A stretch of 64,000 nucleotides of DNA, taken from assembly GCF_000315625.1 (NCBI RefSeq), contig NW_005434656.1, forward strand, positions 231,741-295,740, given 5' to 3'. The stretch comes from Guillardia theta CCMP2712 (taxonomy: Eukaryota > Cryptophyceae > Pyrenomonadales > Geminigeraceae). Positions 10,107 through 20,675 of the stretch are shown piece by piece. A program made the position numbers and the translations under genes. Numbering within the stretch: position 1 is the stretch's first letter; every line of letters begins with the position of its first letter. The notes under the pieces are model-generated. The model was not told the origin of the DNA, searched no databases, and was given only the letters and a program-made list of their open reading frames with translations.

Positions 10107-11969
10107 ATGTCCCCCATCAGCGTGTGCGTGACAATAGACAAGAGGAGCTGGAGGAAGCGAAAGGAGGATCGCAAATGCAGCCCCAACCTGAGCACGGACG
10201 GGGTGCTGAATACACACAAGGGGTCGTTTCACAGAAAGCATTCCCTGACAGTGATGGATATCAACCATGCCACCAAGGGTGCGAGCGGCGCTTCGCTCTT
10301 CTACTGTTCTCGGCCTCTGGAGGCAGCTCTGACAAGGAGACCTTTCCAGTTGATCATGCTCGTACTTGGAGGATACAGCCTCTTCTCTTTCTTCGCTTGC
10401 TGGTCCTTCGTACCTCGACATGATCATATCTCCGAGCTCCGTTTCATCACCTTGACTCTGAGAGGAGGCGACGACGTGGCCCTTGCGAGGGTCGGATCGT
10501 TTGGAGCTCTCTTGTATGGCAAAGAGCTTCGCCCGAGCAACGCTTCTCAGAGCGGAGCCATCGTTTCTTTGCAGTACGAGCACACTGTCTCAATGGACGG
10601 CTGGTACTTCACAACCAGCGAAGCTGACAAGCAACTCGATCCGATAAGGTTCCGTGTGGAAGCATATGACGTAGTCAAGGGCAAGTGGAAGGTTGTGGGC
10701 TCGTCAAGCTATCTCGTGTGCGTGAACACGTACATCTTTCTGGACACTCGTTTCCGCACCAACGAGACCCGAGGCTTCCAGCAGGTTTTCCAGGTGCAAG
10801 CGAGGAGCGCTTGGCCAGAGCTGATGGACAAGCTCGTAAGCGCCTTGTGCTTCTTCATCGGAGCTTTTGCTGCTGCTCATGGTCGTGCAGCCTTCGCGGC
10901 AAACTTGGCCGTCTGGACTTGTCTGATCCATGCCGTTGACTTCTTGTTCCTGGCGTCCCAGTCGTGGCTGTTCGGAACCAGGGCAGCGCCAGGAGACAAG
11001 AGCACATACCTGCTCGTGGTGCTCGGGATGGACTGGGTCTTATCCTTCGTTCTGCTTAGATGCCTGAAACAAGAGCATGTCGCTCGATTCTTCCAGATTC
11101 AAGGGTTCGGCTACTTCGTGCTCTTTCTCTACATGCGAGGTAAGCCCACGTTTGGCTCAGCAATCGGGCATGCATACATCATCTGTTCCATCATCTTCTA
11201 TGGGGGCGTGGGGATCTCGATACCGGCTTTCCGCAGTTATGAACTCTGGAGGGCAAAGCGGATGATTCAACCCGACGTGCTGCAGTACGAGGAGCTGTGG
11301 AGAAGATGTTTAAATACTCTCAGCCAACAGCTTGACCAGCTTGGCGAAGTGATCAGGCTCTACGAGAGCGCCTGCTCTGAAGACGGCAGACAGTACGTGC
11401 AGAGCTGTCCGACATCCTCTGGTCCTCTCGTGCCGGTCAAGAGCCTGGAAGAGCTGTACTCGCACAACGAAATCATCTCTGCCATCCTGAGGTCCAAGGT
11501 GCTGACATGGGCTGCGCGATGCGACGGGCTGCTGCATGCCATGGAGGAGCTGATCAGCGCGAGGGACTGCGAGGGCCCTGAGATGATGTCGCTCGTTAGA
11601 TGGAGCCCTACCAAGAAGAAATCGCGGGTTGTGGAGAAGGCCTTTAGGCTGTATCACGGGGACTTGTCAAAGGTTCTAGACGTCGTGAGGGAGTGCATCA
11701 TCTTCAATCGAGTTGAGGACCTGAAGGAGTGTATAGAAGAGATCTTCCACGACGAAGACATCGAGTTTGTTCGCATCAAGAACCGTCTGAGCAAAGATCA
11801 CTGCGCGCAAAGCACTGGAGGCTACAGGGATGTGCTGTTGAACCTGAGGCTCCGCTCGTTCATCTTCAAAGTTGTTGAGGTTCAACTTATCTTGCGGGAG
11901 TTCTCAGAGCTCAAGAGCGATGAAGGGCATGCGCGATACGTACAATACAGGAACTGCCTCTGCTCGTAG
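10107..11969 (+). CDS. Multi-pass membrane protein with RelA/SpoT-like C-terminal domain
   Basis: Single-exon gene of 620 residues from the ATG at 10107; a longer reading uses only a TTG. Visible layout: a basic N-terminus; a first membrane segment (about 80-100); a beta-rich, probably lumenal or extracellular domain (about 100-240) containing GWYFTTSEADKQLDPIRFRV, reminiscent of discoidin-like folds; about five further hydrophobic segments (about 240-390); then a cytosolic half. The end has the pattern FVRIKNRLS, GYRDVLLNLRLR, VVEVQLILREFSELKSDEGH, which matches the RelA/SpoT nucleotidyltransferase fold as found in diverse protist proteins (family recalled, not searched). Whether it makes a nucleotide is unknown. 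Alternative: an uncharacterised protist membrane family with a degenerate domain. Confidence 0.62.
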   Translation: MSPISVCVTIDKRSWRKRKEDRKCSPNLSTDGVLNTHKGSFHRKHSLTVMDINHATKGASGASLFYCSRPLEAALTRRPFQLIMLVLGGYSLFSFFACWSFVPRHDHISELRFITLTLRGGDDVALARVGSFGALLYGKELRPSNASQSGAIVSLQYEHTVSMDGWYFTTSEADKQLDPIRFRVEAYDVVKGKWKVVGSSSYLVCVNTYIFLDTRFRTNETRGFQQVFQVQARSAWPELMDKLVSALCFFIGAFAAAHGRAAFAANLAVWTCLIHAVDFLFLASQSWLFGTRAAPGDKSTYLLVVLGMDWVLSFVLLRCLKQEHVARFFQIQGFGYFVLFLYMRGKPTFGSAIGHAYIICSIIFYGGVGISIPAFRSYELWRAKRMIQPDVLQYEELWRRCLNTLSQQLDQLGEVIRLYESACSEDGRQYVQSCPTSSGPLVPVKSLEELYSHNEIISAILRSKVLTWAARCDGLLHAMEELISARDCEGPEMMSLVRWSPTKKKSRVVEKAFRLYHGDLSKVLDVVRECIIFNRVEDLKECIEEIFHDEDIEFVRIKNRLSKDHCAQSTGGYRDVLLNLRLRSFIFKVVEVQLILREFSELKSDEGHARYVQYRNCLCS

Positions 11970-12452
11970 AGGCTCCTTTTTGCCATGTTGTCATTTTGAA
12001 TTTTTCGTCAATCTTGAGGAATCAGCCGATCAGACGCCTAATGTAGGCAAAATGTGCCAAACTTGCTATCGGAGTTGTCCGATTTTGAGATTTTAGATCA
12101 TCTGGAAGCTCTGATTGCGATTTTGAAAAAGCTGTGATTGCGATTTTAAAGTAATGTCGAAAGTATGTTATAAATGAATGAATCACTTGAAATTTGCATG
12201 CCGTCTCCGTCTTACACTGATTTATGTTACACCGATTTGTGTTTGTTCAAATGTTTACTTAGACTACTACTTGATCGATGATTTTAACCAAACAAAAAAG
12301 AAATGCATCTTGACACGATGCAGCTTGTAGCATTTATGATACATCTCTCTAGGTTTTCACGTGGGTGCGTGAAGCTAGCATACACGGGGGACCGCAAGCA
12401 ACAAGAGCATGGACGAGCACGCATGCGGGGCCATGATCACCTGGTCGGCAGA
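11970..12452. other. Convergent intergenic segment
   Basis: AT-richer spacer between the stop of the plus-strand membrane protein and the end of the minus-strand MATE gene. I see no gene; it probably holds both 3' UTRs. Confidence 0.7.
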
Positions 12453-13982
12453 TCATGAGTCCTCGATCACGAAGCCTCCTTCAAGAAGCCCCTCGCTCAT
12501 CTCAACTCCATCAGACTCTAGCTCTGCCCTCGTCTTCATCGCCAGCGACCTCCAGTCGATGCTCATGATGTAGATTGACAAGCTCGTGAACAGCAGGAAC
12601 ACTCCCCACACCTGCCCCCACCACAGACCCAGGATGCCATGGCCGTAGTAAAAGCTCATCGTGAGACCCAAAGGGATCCCGATGAGGTAGCAGGCTACCA
12701 GGTTCGCAACCAGCCCCACCTGCTGCTTCCCCGAACCCAGCAGGATCCCGGACAGAGCCCCGTACCCCGAGTTGAACAGGAGGAAGAGCATCAGGGCTGG
12801 CGTGCATCTCGACACCAGGACGAAGGACTCCTCGCCCTGAAGGAAAGATGTCACCCACGTCCCCCTGCTTGCCCACAGGGGGACGATGATGAAGAATGCC
12901 GACAGCAGCGCCAGGAACACCGCCATCCCCGCTGACCTCTGCGCCGCCACCGGCAGCCCAGCCCCCAGCGCGTTCCCTACCCGAGTCCCTGCCGCGATCG
13001 CGATCCCCTCTCCTGTCGCGTACATGAAGTACGAGAAATTCACCAGCACCGTCTGCACAGCCGTCGCTGTCTCCCCGAACGCGCTCCCTACCACTCCCAG
13101 CACCTCATACGACCACCACTCCAGGCACACCATCCCTGCTCCCGTCAGCGCTAACCCCGCGAAGCCCCACAGCCCTGCCTTCGCCCCCCAGCTCCAGCCC
13201 TTCCACGTCTTCTTCTGGTAACCCCCGGCTGCGATCAGCCCTAGGAACACCACGTTCCCGCACGTGTACGCGCACAGCACCGCCACAGGCGCCCCGTACA
13301 ACCCAAGCCCCAGCATGTCCCGCTCGATCAGCAGCCACCCGAACATCCACGTGAACACCAGCACTGCGCATGAGACGGCCGTAATCGGCCGCAGGATCCC
13401 CTGCGCCTCCAGCCACACCTTGAGCAACTGCATCAGCGCCATCGGCGGCAGCGTCAGGATCTGCCAACGGATGAAGCTCCCCGCCATCCCCGCGATCGTC
13501 GGAGCGATCCCGCAGGCATGGAACATCTGCCCTGCAAATAGCCACAGCGTTGAGATAGCCGCCAGCACCACCCCCGCCACCACCATCGCCTGCTGCAGCA
13601 GCAGACCCACAAGCTCGTACTTCCTCGCCCCGTAGGCCTGCGACCCCAGCGTCCCCAGCGCAGTCGACGCGCCCGTGTACACTGCATGCCCGCTCATGTT
13701 GGATAGCATGAAAGCCAGCCCTGCCGCAGCAAGCTCTCGCTCCCCGAGCTTTGCCACGAAGGCCAGGCACACGATCTCCACACCCGTGTCGAGAGCATAC
13801 GAGACGGTGGGGGGTAAGGCATAGACGAGGAAACTCCAGAACTCCTTACGGAGAGCTTGCCCGTCCAAGAGACGTGCCTCAACAGTCTGCTGCTGGCTCA
13901 CTTCATATACCTTGGGTGTTTTGAAAATCTCAAGAATCTTTTTCGAATGGTGCGGCGTTGAACCAGATTTTTGCACGGTCAT
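12453..13982 (-). CDS. MATE-family multidrug/toxin extrusion transporter
   Basis: Single-exon, 509 residues, the usual MATE length. Twelve hydrophobic segments in two six-helix halves can be traced. Diagnostic MATE motifs are present: LGTLGSQAYGARKYELVG in the first half and GTRVGNALGAGLPVAAQRS in the second. The N-terminus (about 45 residues) and the C-terminus (about 30 residues, acidic) are cytosolic. The family exports organic cations, flavonoids or metal chelates in exchange for H+ or Na+; the substrate and membrane of this one cannot be read from sequence. The ATG at 13982 is the first in frame and no intron is needed, unusual here and shared only with the SFI1-like and RelA/SpoT-like genes. 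Confidence 0.95.
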   Translation of the reverse strand: MTVQKSGSTPHHSKKILEIFKTPKVYEVSQQQTVEARLLDGQALRKEFWSFLVYALPPTVSYALDTGVEIVCLAFVAKLGERELAAAGLAFMLSNMSGHAVYTGASTALGTLGSQAYGARKYELVGLLLQQAMVVAGVVLAAISTLWLFAGQMFHACGIAPTIAGMAGSFIRWQILTLPPMALMQLLKVWLEAQGILRPITAVSCAVLVFTWMFGWLLIERDMLGLGLYGAPVAVLCAYTCGNVVFLGLIAAGGYQKKTWKGWSWGAKAGLWGFAGLALTGAGMVCLEWWSYEVLGVVGSAFGETATAVQTVLVNFSYFMYATGEGIAIAAGTRVGNALGAGLPVAAQRSAGMAVFLALLSAFFIIVPLWASRGTWVTSFLQGEESFVLVSRCTPALMLFLLFNSGYGALSGILLGSGKQQVGLVANLVACYLIGIPLGLTMSFYYGHGILGLWWGQVWGVFLLFTSLSIYIMSIDWRSLAMKTRAELESDGVEMSEGLLEGGFVIEDS

Positions 13983-15689
13983 GGATGAGTTCTTTCTTTC
14001 GAGAGATGGCGGTGAAAGGGCCCTGAGTCTTTTGTAGTCCGGATCGCAGCTGGTTTTCTAGAATGAATTTTGAGAAAATCTCATCCTGTAAACGTTTCAA
14101 AGAAGTGTCAGCGACCGATATGCCGGGAGCAACAATTCTCGATGGCCATCAAACAATCGAGGCCACAAAACAAGAACCAAGTCCTTGAACAAGAACCATG
14201 ATAACATCTGACAGGCAAATGATGTGGCAAATATCAAAACTGGCAAGAGGATCTCCCTAGCGAAGCCTCACTGAAAGGTGGAAACGAACAGGACAAGGAT
14301 AACATTTCGTCACAACGACTCAAAAAGGTTGAAGGCTTTCGCATCCAGGAGCAGTTCGATCAAATGATCCTAAGTCCTACTACTCAATCATATGTCGACT
14401 CAGGAGTATACGGAGACAGGAGATGGAATAAGAGCGCGACACAGAAGCAGCACCTAGGAGAAAACAACGCGGGCGTTATGGCTCAGAAACGATTCGCCTT
14501 TTCGTCACAACTGGACTAATGTTTGTAGGTGGAGGTGGAGATGGATTGGGATCAAGAAGAGTTGCTGTAGATTATGACATCAAGAGCAAACGAGTAGGTG
14601 TAGAGGAGACCAGACAAGAGCAGAGGCGCGGAAAGGATAACATAGCCGCCTGAACCATCAGCTGGTGGGGGAGGAGCAAATTATCATGGGGGTGGGGGGT
14701 GATCAGATGCTTGTCTAGGGGGTAGTATGACAGGAAAAAGTACCCCTTGCATTGACAGACAATCCAAAGGGGTGGTGAAGATGGGAGGTACTACATTTCA
14801 GTAGAGTGGGTGGTGATGATACCGGTACTTTATACTAAACATTTACCAATTTTGCAGGGGTGGTCAGATCGTCGGTAGTGGGGTGGGTGATGCCCCTTCT
14901 TTCCCCAACAGATATTTTTTTTTGTTTCCCAAGACCCCTCCATTTCTATGGGGAAAGACCCACCTATGATGGGTGGTACACATTATGCTCTCCACCCCTC
15001 ATTTTCCCACCCTGAACAGGGAATCTGTGGGGTACTGGAGCGAATCCTATAAAAGTCGAGATATTGGTCTCGAAAAATAATTTAATTGTTCAAATCTTCT
15101 AGTTATATGCACCCAGTATGGTACAAACTTTCATATATATAGTTTTAGACGACTCCTCGCCCATTGTAGCCTCCCCCCACATTCTGTACTTACAGGGCAG
15201 AACTCGTTACAAAGAGAACATTACTAGTACAAAATTCCCCGTTATATATACTTTTATATATTGTCTGTACTGCGATAAAGTCCTTTTCCATTGTACATGG
15301 CAACATGTGGTAGCACCGTAGTTTTAAAGCGAATAACTTGAAGATGGACAATTTATTTGAAATTGTATGATATATTTCCAAATAACAGAATTAAATCTTT
15401 CACAATTTTGAACAAATTGGTTACCCACCCTGTGATCCTGCATATCCCTCCTAGAAGATACCGGTGGTTCATCCCCCTGCTCCTCCTCACATCAAACAGG
15501 ATCTCTGCTCCTGAAGCCGCGCTGCCTCCCTAGAGACTGGACCCGTCTCTCAACCGCTTCTTTGTTCAGAACTAGGGAGAGTCTTCTCTCCCTCCCTCCT
15601 TTGCCGCCATCTCGTTTCAACACCCGTTTGATCGCTCTGGCGAAACTCAAGAAAACCTGGTTTCTAGCGAAGGAGCATTTTTCCCAAAC
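13983..15689. other. Intergenic region with dispersed repeat
   Basis: About 1.7 kb between the divergent MATE and HMG-box genes. The segment 14686-15010 is a copy of the G-rich repeat family; 15040-15420 is AT-rich. The last 200 bp is probably the HMG-box gene's 5' UTR. No protein motif is recognisable in any frame. Confidence 0.65.
14686..15010. repeat. Copy of dispersed G-rich repeat family
   Basis: Rich in GGGGTGG, GGGGTAGTA, GGTACTACA and GGGTGGTGATGATACC words; GGGGTGGTCAG is shared with the 9.3-kb copy. Flanks show no obvious inverted ends. Confidence 0.55.
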
Positions 15690-16187
15690 ATGTGGCAGCC
15701 ACCACCATCGATGATGAACCCTTACTTCATGCACCCTGCCTTCATTCCGTACCCGTATGTATACCCAGTCTATATGCCCCCAATGCCACCACAACCACCA
15801 CCTCCGCAAGTGCCGCAGTTGACCAAGAAGCAGCTGAAAGCAGAGAAAAGGAAGAAGAGGAGATTAGCCAAAGCTGAGGTGCTTCTGTTGCAGGTTGCTG
15901 CACATGCTGTCTCTGATACTGATCTGCAGGGCTGCCCTCGAAAACCCGCGACCTCCTTTGTAATGTTCTCCAATGCTCACAGAGAGGAAGTGAAGAAGGC
16001 AAACCCCACGTTGCCCATGATAGACATCGCGCGGAAGCTCGGCGAGATGTGGAGAGAGCTGGATCCCATGATACGCAAAGAGTGGGAAGACAGGGCAACG
16101 TCAGCAAAGGACGAGTACCTCGAGGCGAAGAAAGTATGGCTGGAACAACGGTCGTCCAACATTAATGGACTTTACAAGGATGAGTAG
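15690..16187 (+). CDS. HMG-box DNA-binding protein
   Basis: 165 residues from the ATG at 15690. Residues 1-45 are Pro/Tyr/Met-rich, followed by a basic run (KKQLKAEKRKKRRLAKAE) and one HMG box from about residue 80: PRKPATSFVMFSNAHREEVK, then a typical IARKLGEMWRELDPMIRKEW core. HMG boxes bend DNA and act in chromatin or transcription. The stretch 15879-15929 is exactly 51 nt, begins GT, ends CTGATCTGCAG and keeps frame if removed, so it may be an intron; the protein would then be 148 residues. The box itself is unaffected. Specific function unknown. Confidence 0.85.
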   Translation: MWQPPPSMMNPYFMHPAFIPYPYVYPVYMPPMPPQPPPPQVPQLTKKQLKAEKRKKRRLAKAEVLLLQVAAHAVSDTDLQGCPRKPATSFVMFSNAHREEVKKANPTLPMIDIARKLGEMWRELDPMIRKEWEDRATSAKDEYLEAKKVWLEQRSSNINGLYKDE

Positions 16188-16431
16188 TTTAAACGACTTT
16201 TCCCGATAACGTAGGATTGTCTATCTCACTACAGCAGGAAAGCAACTTAAATGTTTTTGCCGGCGATAATGATGGCAACCAGTTAAAAATACTTCAATTT
16301 TGAATAGTGTGAATGAATGCTTTGAATACTTAGACTGGTATCTTCTACGCGTGCCCTTGATCACGGCACAACCTACAATCAGCCCTCACTGCTGAGATTT
16401 GCAACAGGACACCATCCAGCTCAGGAGAATG

Positions 16432-17104
16432 CTATTGAGGCGTCAGCATGGATGCCAACTCACTGTACCCAGCTGCATCGGCATGATCAGCCGCCGTGAA
16501 CCCAGTCCTGAGCAGGCGCTTGTCAGACTGTTGTCAAAGCAACATCTCATCAGCGAGCTCACTTGTCTTCGGCATGAAGAACCGATCCTAACTTGATGAG
16601 CTCGTGTACAACTTCAACCCTCCCTCCTGACGCTGCAGCTGCGGCCATCGCTTCACCATTACGTGTCGAGCGGCAATTACACTGCAGACCGTGCAAGGGA
16701 GTCGCCCCATAGTTGTTGCTGGAGGCAGGAGACGAGCCAGCGCGTACGAGTTCCCTGCAGAGAGCACGAGAGCATCTCTTCAGGAGGCTTGGAGCATGCA
16801 ACAGGACAGGAAGGGGATACCGCACTATCTCGACGTGGCCATTGTAGGCTGACACGTGCAATGCTGTGTCCCCGTCTTCGTTTGCCTTGAGGCAAGAGAA
16901 AGTGAGAGGGGGTGAGCTGTCAGAGAACAAGCACGCGTTCATGCATCAGGAGACAATCAGTACCACGTTCATGTCAGCCCCGCACTGGAGGAGAGCCTTG
17001 ACAAGGTCAGCCTGACCTTCAGCTGCAGCTGCAAAGAGGAAGCTTTGCGCAGTCTCAGAGGAACCGAGTGAGGTATGAGGCAACACCTTGGGCTCTCGAC
17101 ACAT
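16432..17104 (-). CDS. Small ankyrin-repeat protein, 5 exons
   Basis: 140 residues. Exons (minus): 17104-16964, 16885-16821, 16754-16690, 16638-16563, 16507-16432; introns are 78, 66, 51 and 55 nt. Nearly the whole protein is ankyrin repeats, with cores AAAEGQADLVKALLQCGADM, DGDTALHVSAYNGHVEIVRE, YGATPLHAAASGGRVEVV and TGFTAADHADAAGYSELASM. Such proteins are generic protein-protein adaptors, so the partner cannot be inferred. The start ATG at 17104 reads without a break into the first repeat. It is the last of three small same-strand genes (next stop upstream at 17216). Confidence 0.88.
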
Positions 17105-17215
17105 GCCTCATTCACACATGACAGAGGAATTCGAATTTCTTCTCCGTAGAGCTCACTGACAATCACATCATCCTGTATCTGTCAAAGGCATCAGGCGCGG
17201 ATCCAGCCATGCATG

Positions 17216-17506
17216 TCATTGTTTTACGAGAGTCTGGGCGACTCGCTCATGATTCGCCACTCTGTTTTCTGCAAAGATCGTGAGAGCAAGGACGAAGAGC
17301 AGCAACAGCCCACCCTCCGCTTGACTGCTCCCTCGAAGCATCGCCGCTCTCTTCCGCAACTCTTCCTGAGCGATGCCTCCTTTCAACCGCAGAAGTCGAG
17401 CTCCTCCACCCCCCATCCATGCCGAGTCGATCATGGTCGAAGCAACCATCGCCAGGTGGCAGGCCGCAAACACGAGGATCAAACTTGCCCTAGTCCCTCC
17501 CTTCAT
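17216..17506 (-). CDS. Small secreted or organelle-targeted protein, 2 exons
   Basis: Proposed 81 residues from exons 17506-17314 and 17268-17216, joined across a 45-nt GT-AG intron (17269-17313). It starts with a clear signal-peptide-like segment (MKGGTRASLILVFAACHLAM), followed by a short Gly-rich stretch and a charged helix (AQEELRKRAAMLRG). I do not recognise a family. If the 45-nt intron is retained the frame stays open and adds a hydrophobic stretch (LLLLFVLALTIF), giving 96 residues. Its start lies only 31 bp downstream of the stop of the next gene upstream. Could be a plastid- or ER-routed small protein; existence is moderately supported. Confidence 0.5.
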   Translation of the reverse strand: MKGGTRASLILVFAACHLAMVASTMIDSAWMGGGGARLLRLKGGIAQEELRKRAAMLRGSSQAEGGLLLLFVLALTIFAENRVANHERVAQTLVKQ

Positions 17507-17537
17507 CCTGAAGTCTTGCCTGCTTCACCTGTCTGCT

Positions 17538-17818
17538 TCACTCTTGTTGCTTGCTACTCTGTTCTATGGCCTTCTTCAACTTCTCCTCTATCTCGTCAGC
17601 AGAATGTCCCACGTAAGATCCAGCAATGCCAGGTGTGTTGGTTCTCCTGTTATGATAAAAGTTCCTCGTGCCAACCTGTGCCAACAAGCTCAACAGACGC
17701 TCCCCGTGCCTTCCCCCACACAACTCACAATCACAGCGATGATCGCACATATCGTGAGCCCTTCCACTACCGCATGCCTCTTGAACTTGTAGGAGCCGAA
17801 GACCTTCCTCCACGTCAT
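17538..17818 (-). CDS. Small single-pass membrane protein, 2 exons
   Basis: 75 residues: exon 1 17818-17729 (MTWRKVFGSYKFKRHAVVEG leading into the hydrophobic LTICAIIAVIV), 53-nt intron 17676-17728, exon 2 17675-17538. After the single membrane segment comes a soluble tail with a short charged helix (DEIEEKLKKAIEQ). The size and layout suggest a small membrane or mitochondrial accessory subunit, but no family is recognised. The start is 178 bp from the divergent ELOF1 start, so the two probably share a promoter region. Confidence 0.6.
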
Positions 17819-17996
17819 GTTGCCGATCCCACTAGAGGGCAGGAGGGCAGGAGGGCAGGAGGGCAGGAGGGCAGGACCTGCGGGGCGCGAGGAGAGGGAA
17901 GGGGATGCGGGGAGGAGAGGATTCTCCGGGCAATCGCCCCTCGTCCCCGCTAATACCAGCTCATCTCCCTCATTCTCACCCCCGCCTCTCAGCACC

Positions 17997-20340
<2,344 letters not shown>

Positions 20341-20675
20341 GCAGGGACTGTGCTGATGAGAAAGTGTCGATCGTTGTATACAAGCGGGTTGATGTGGTCA
20401 GATCTGTGCAGTTGGCGATCAACAGCCGTTGCTGGGTGACGGGCAAGTCAATGATGACGCGTCATGTTTGTTGAGATTTGCTGTGTGTTATGCTTGATGG
20501 ATGTGCTTCTTGTTAAAGTGATTGAATCCGCGCGAGTTGCCGCTCATGCGCTCACTTCCCATCCTCCTCCTCCTCCTCCTCCTCCTCCCCCTCCCCCTCC
20601 CCCTTCTCTCCGCTGTCCCTTCTTCTCCTCTTCCTTTTCTCCCATCGCTCACCGTCAAGCTCGTAAGCTCTTCCT
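20341..20675. other. Convergent spacer between ELOF1 and myosin
   Basis: Contains a CCT triplet run (about 20563-20600) and no supported gene; probably both 3' UTRs. Confidence 0.7.
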
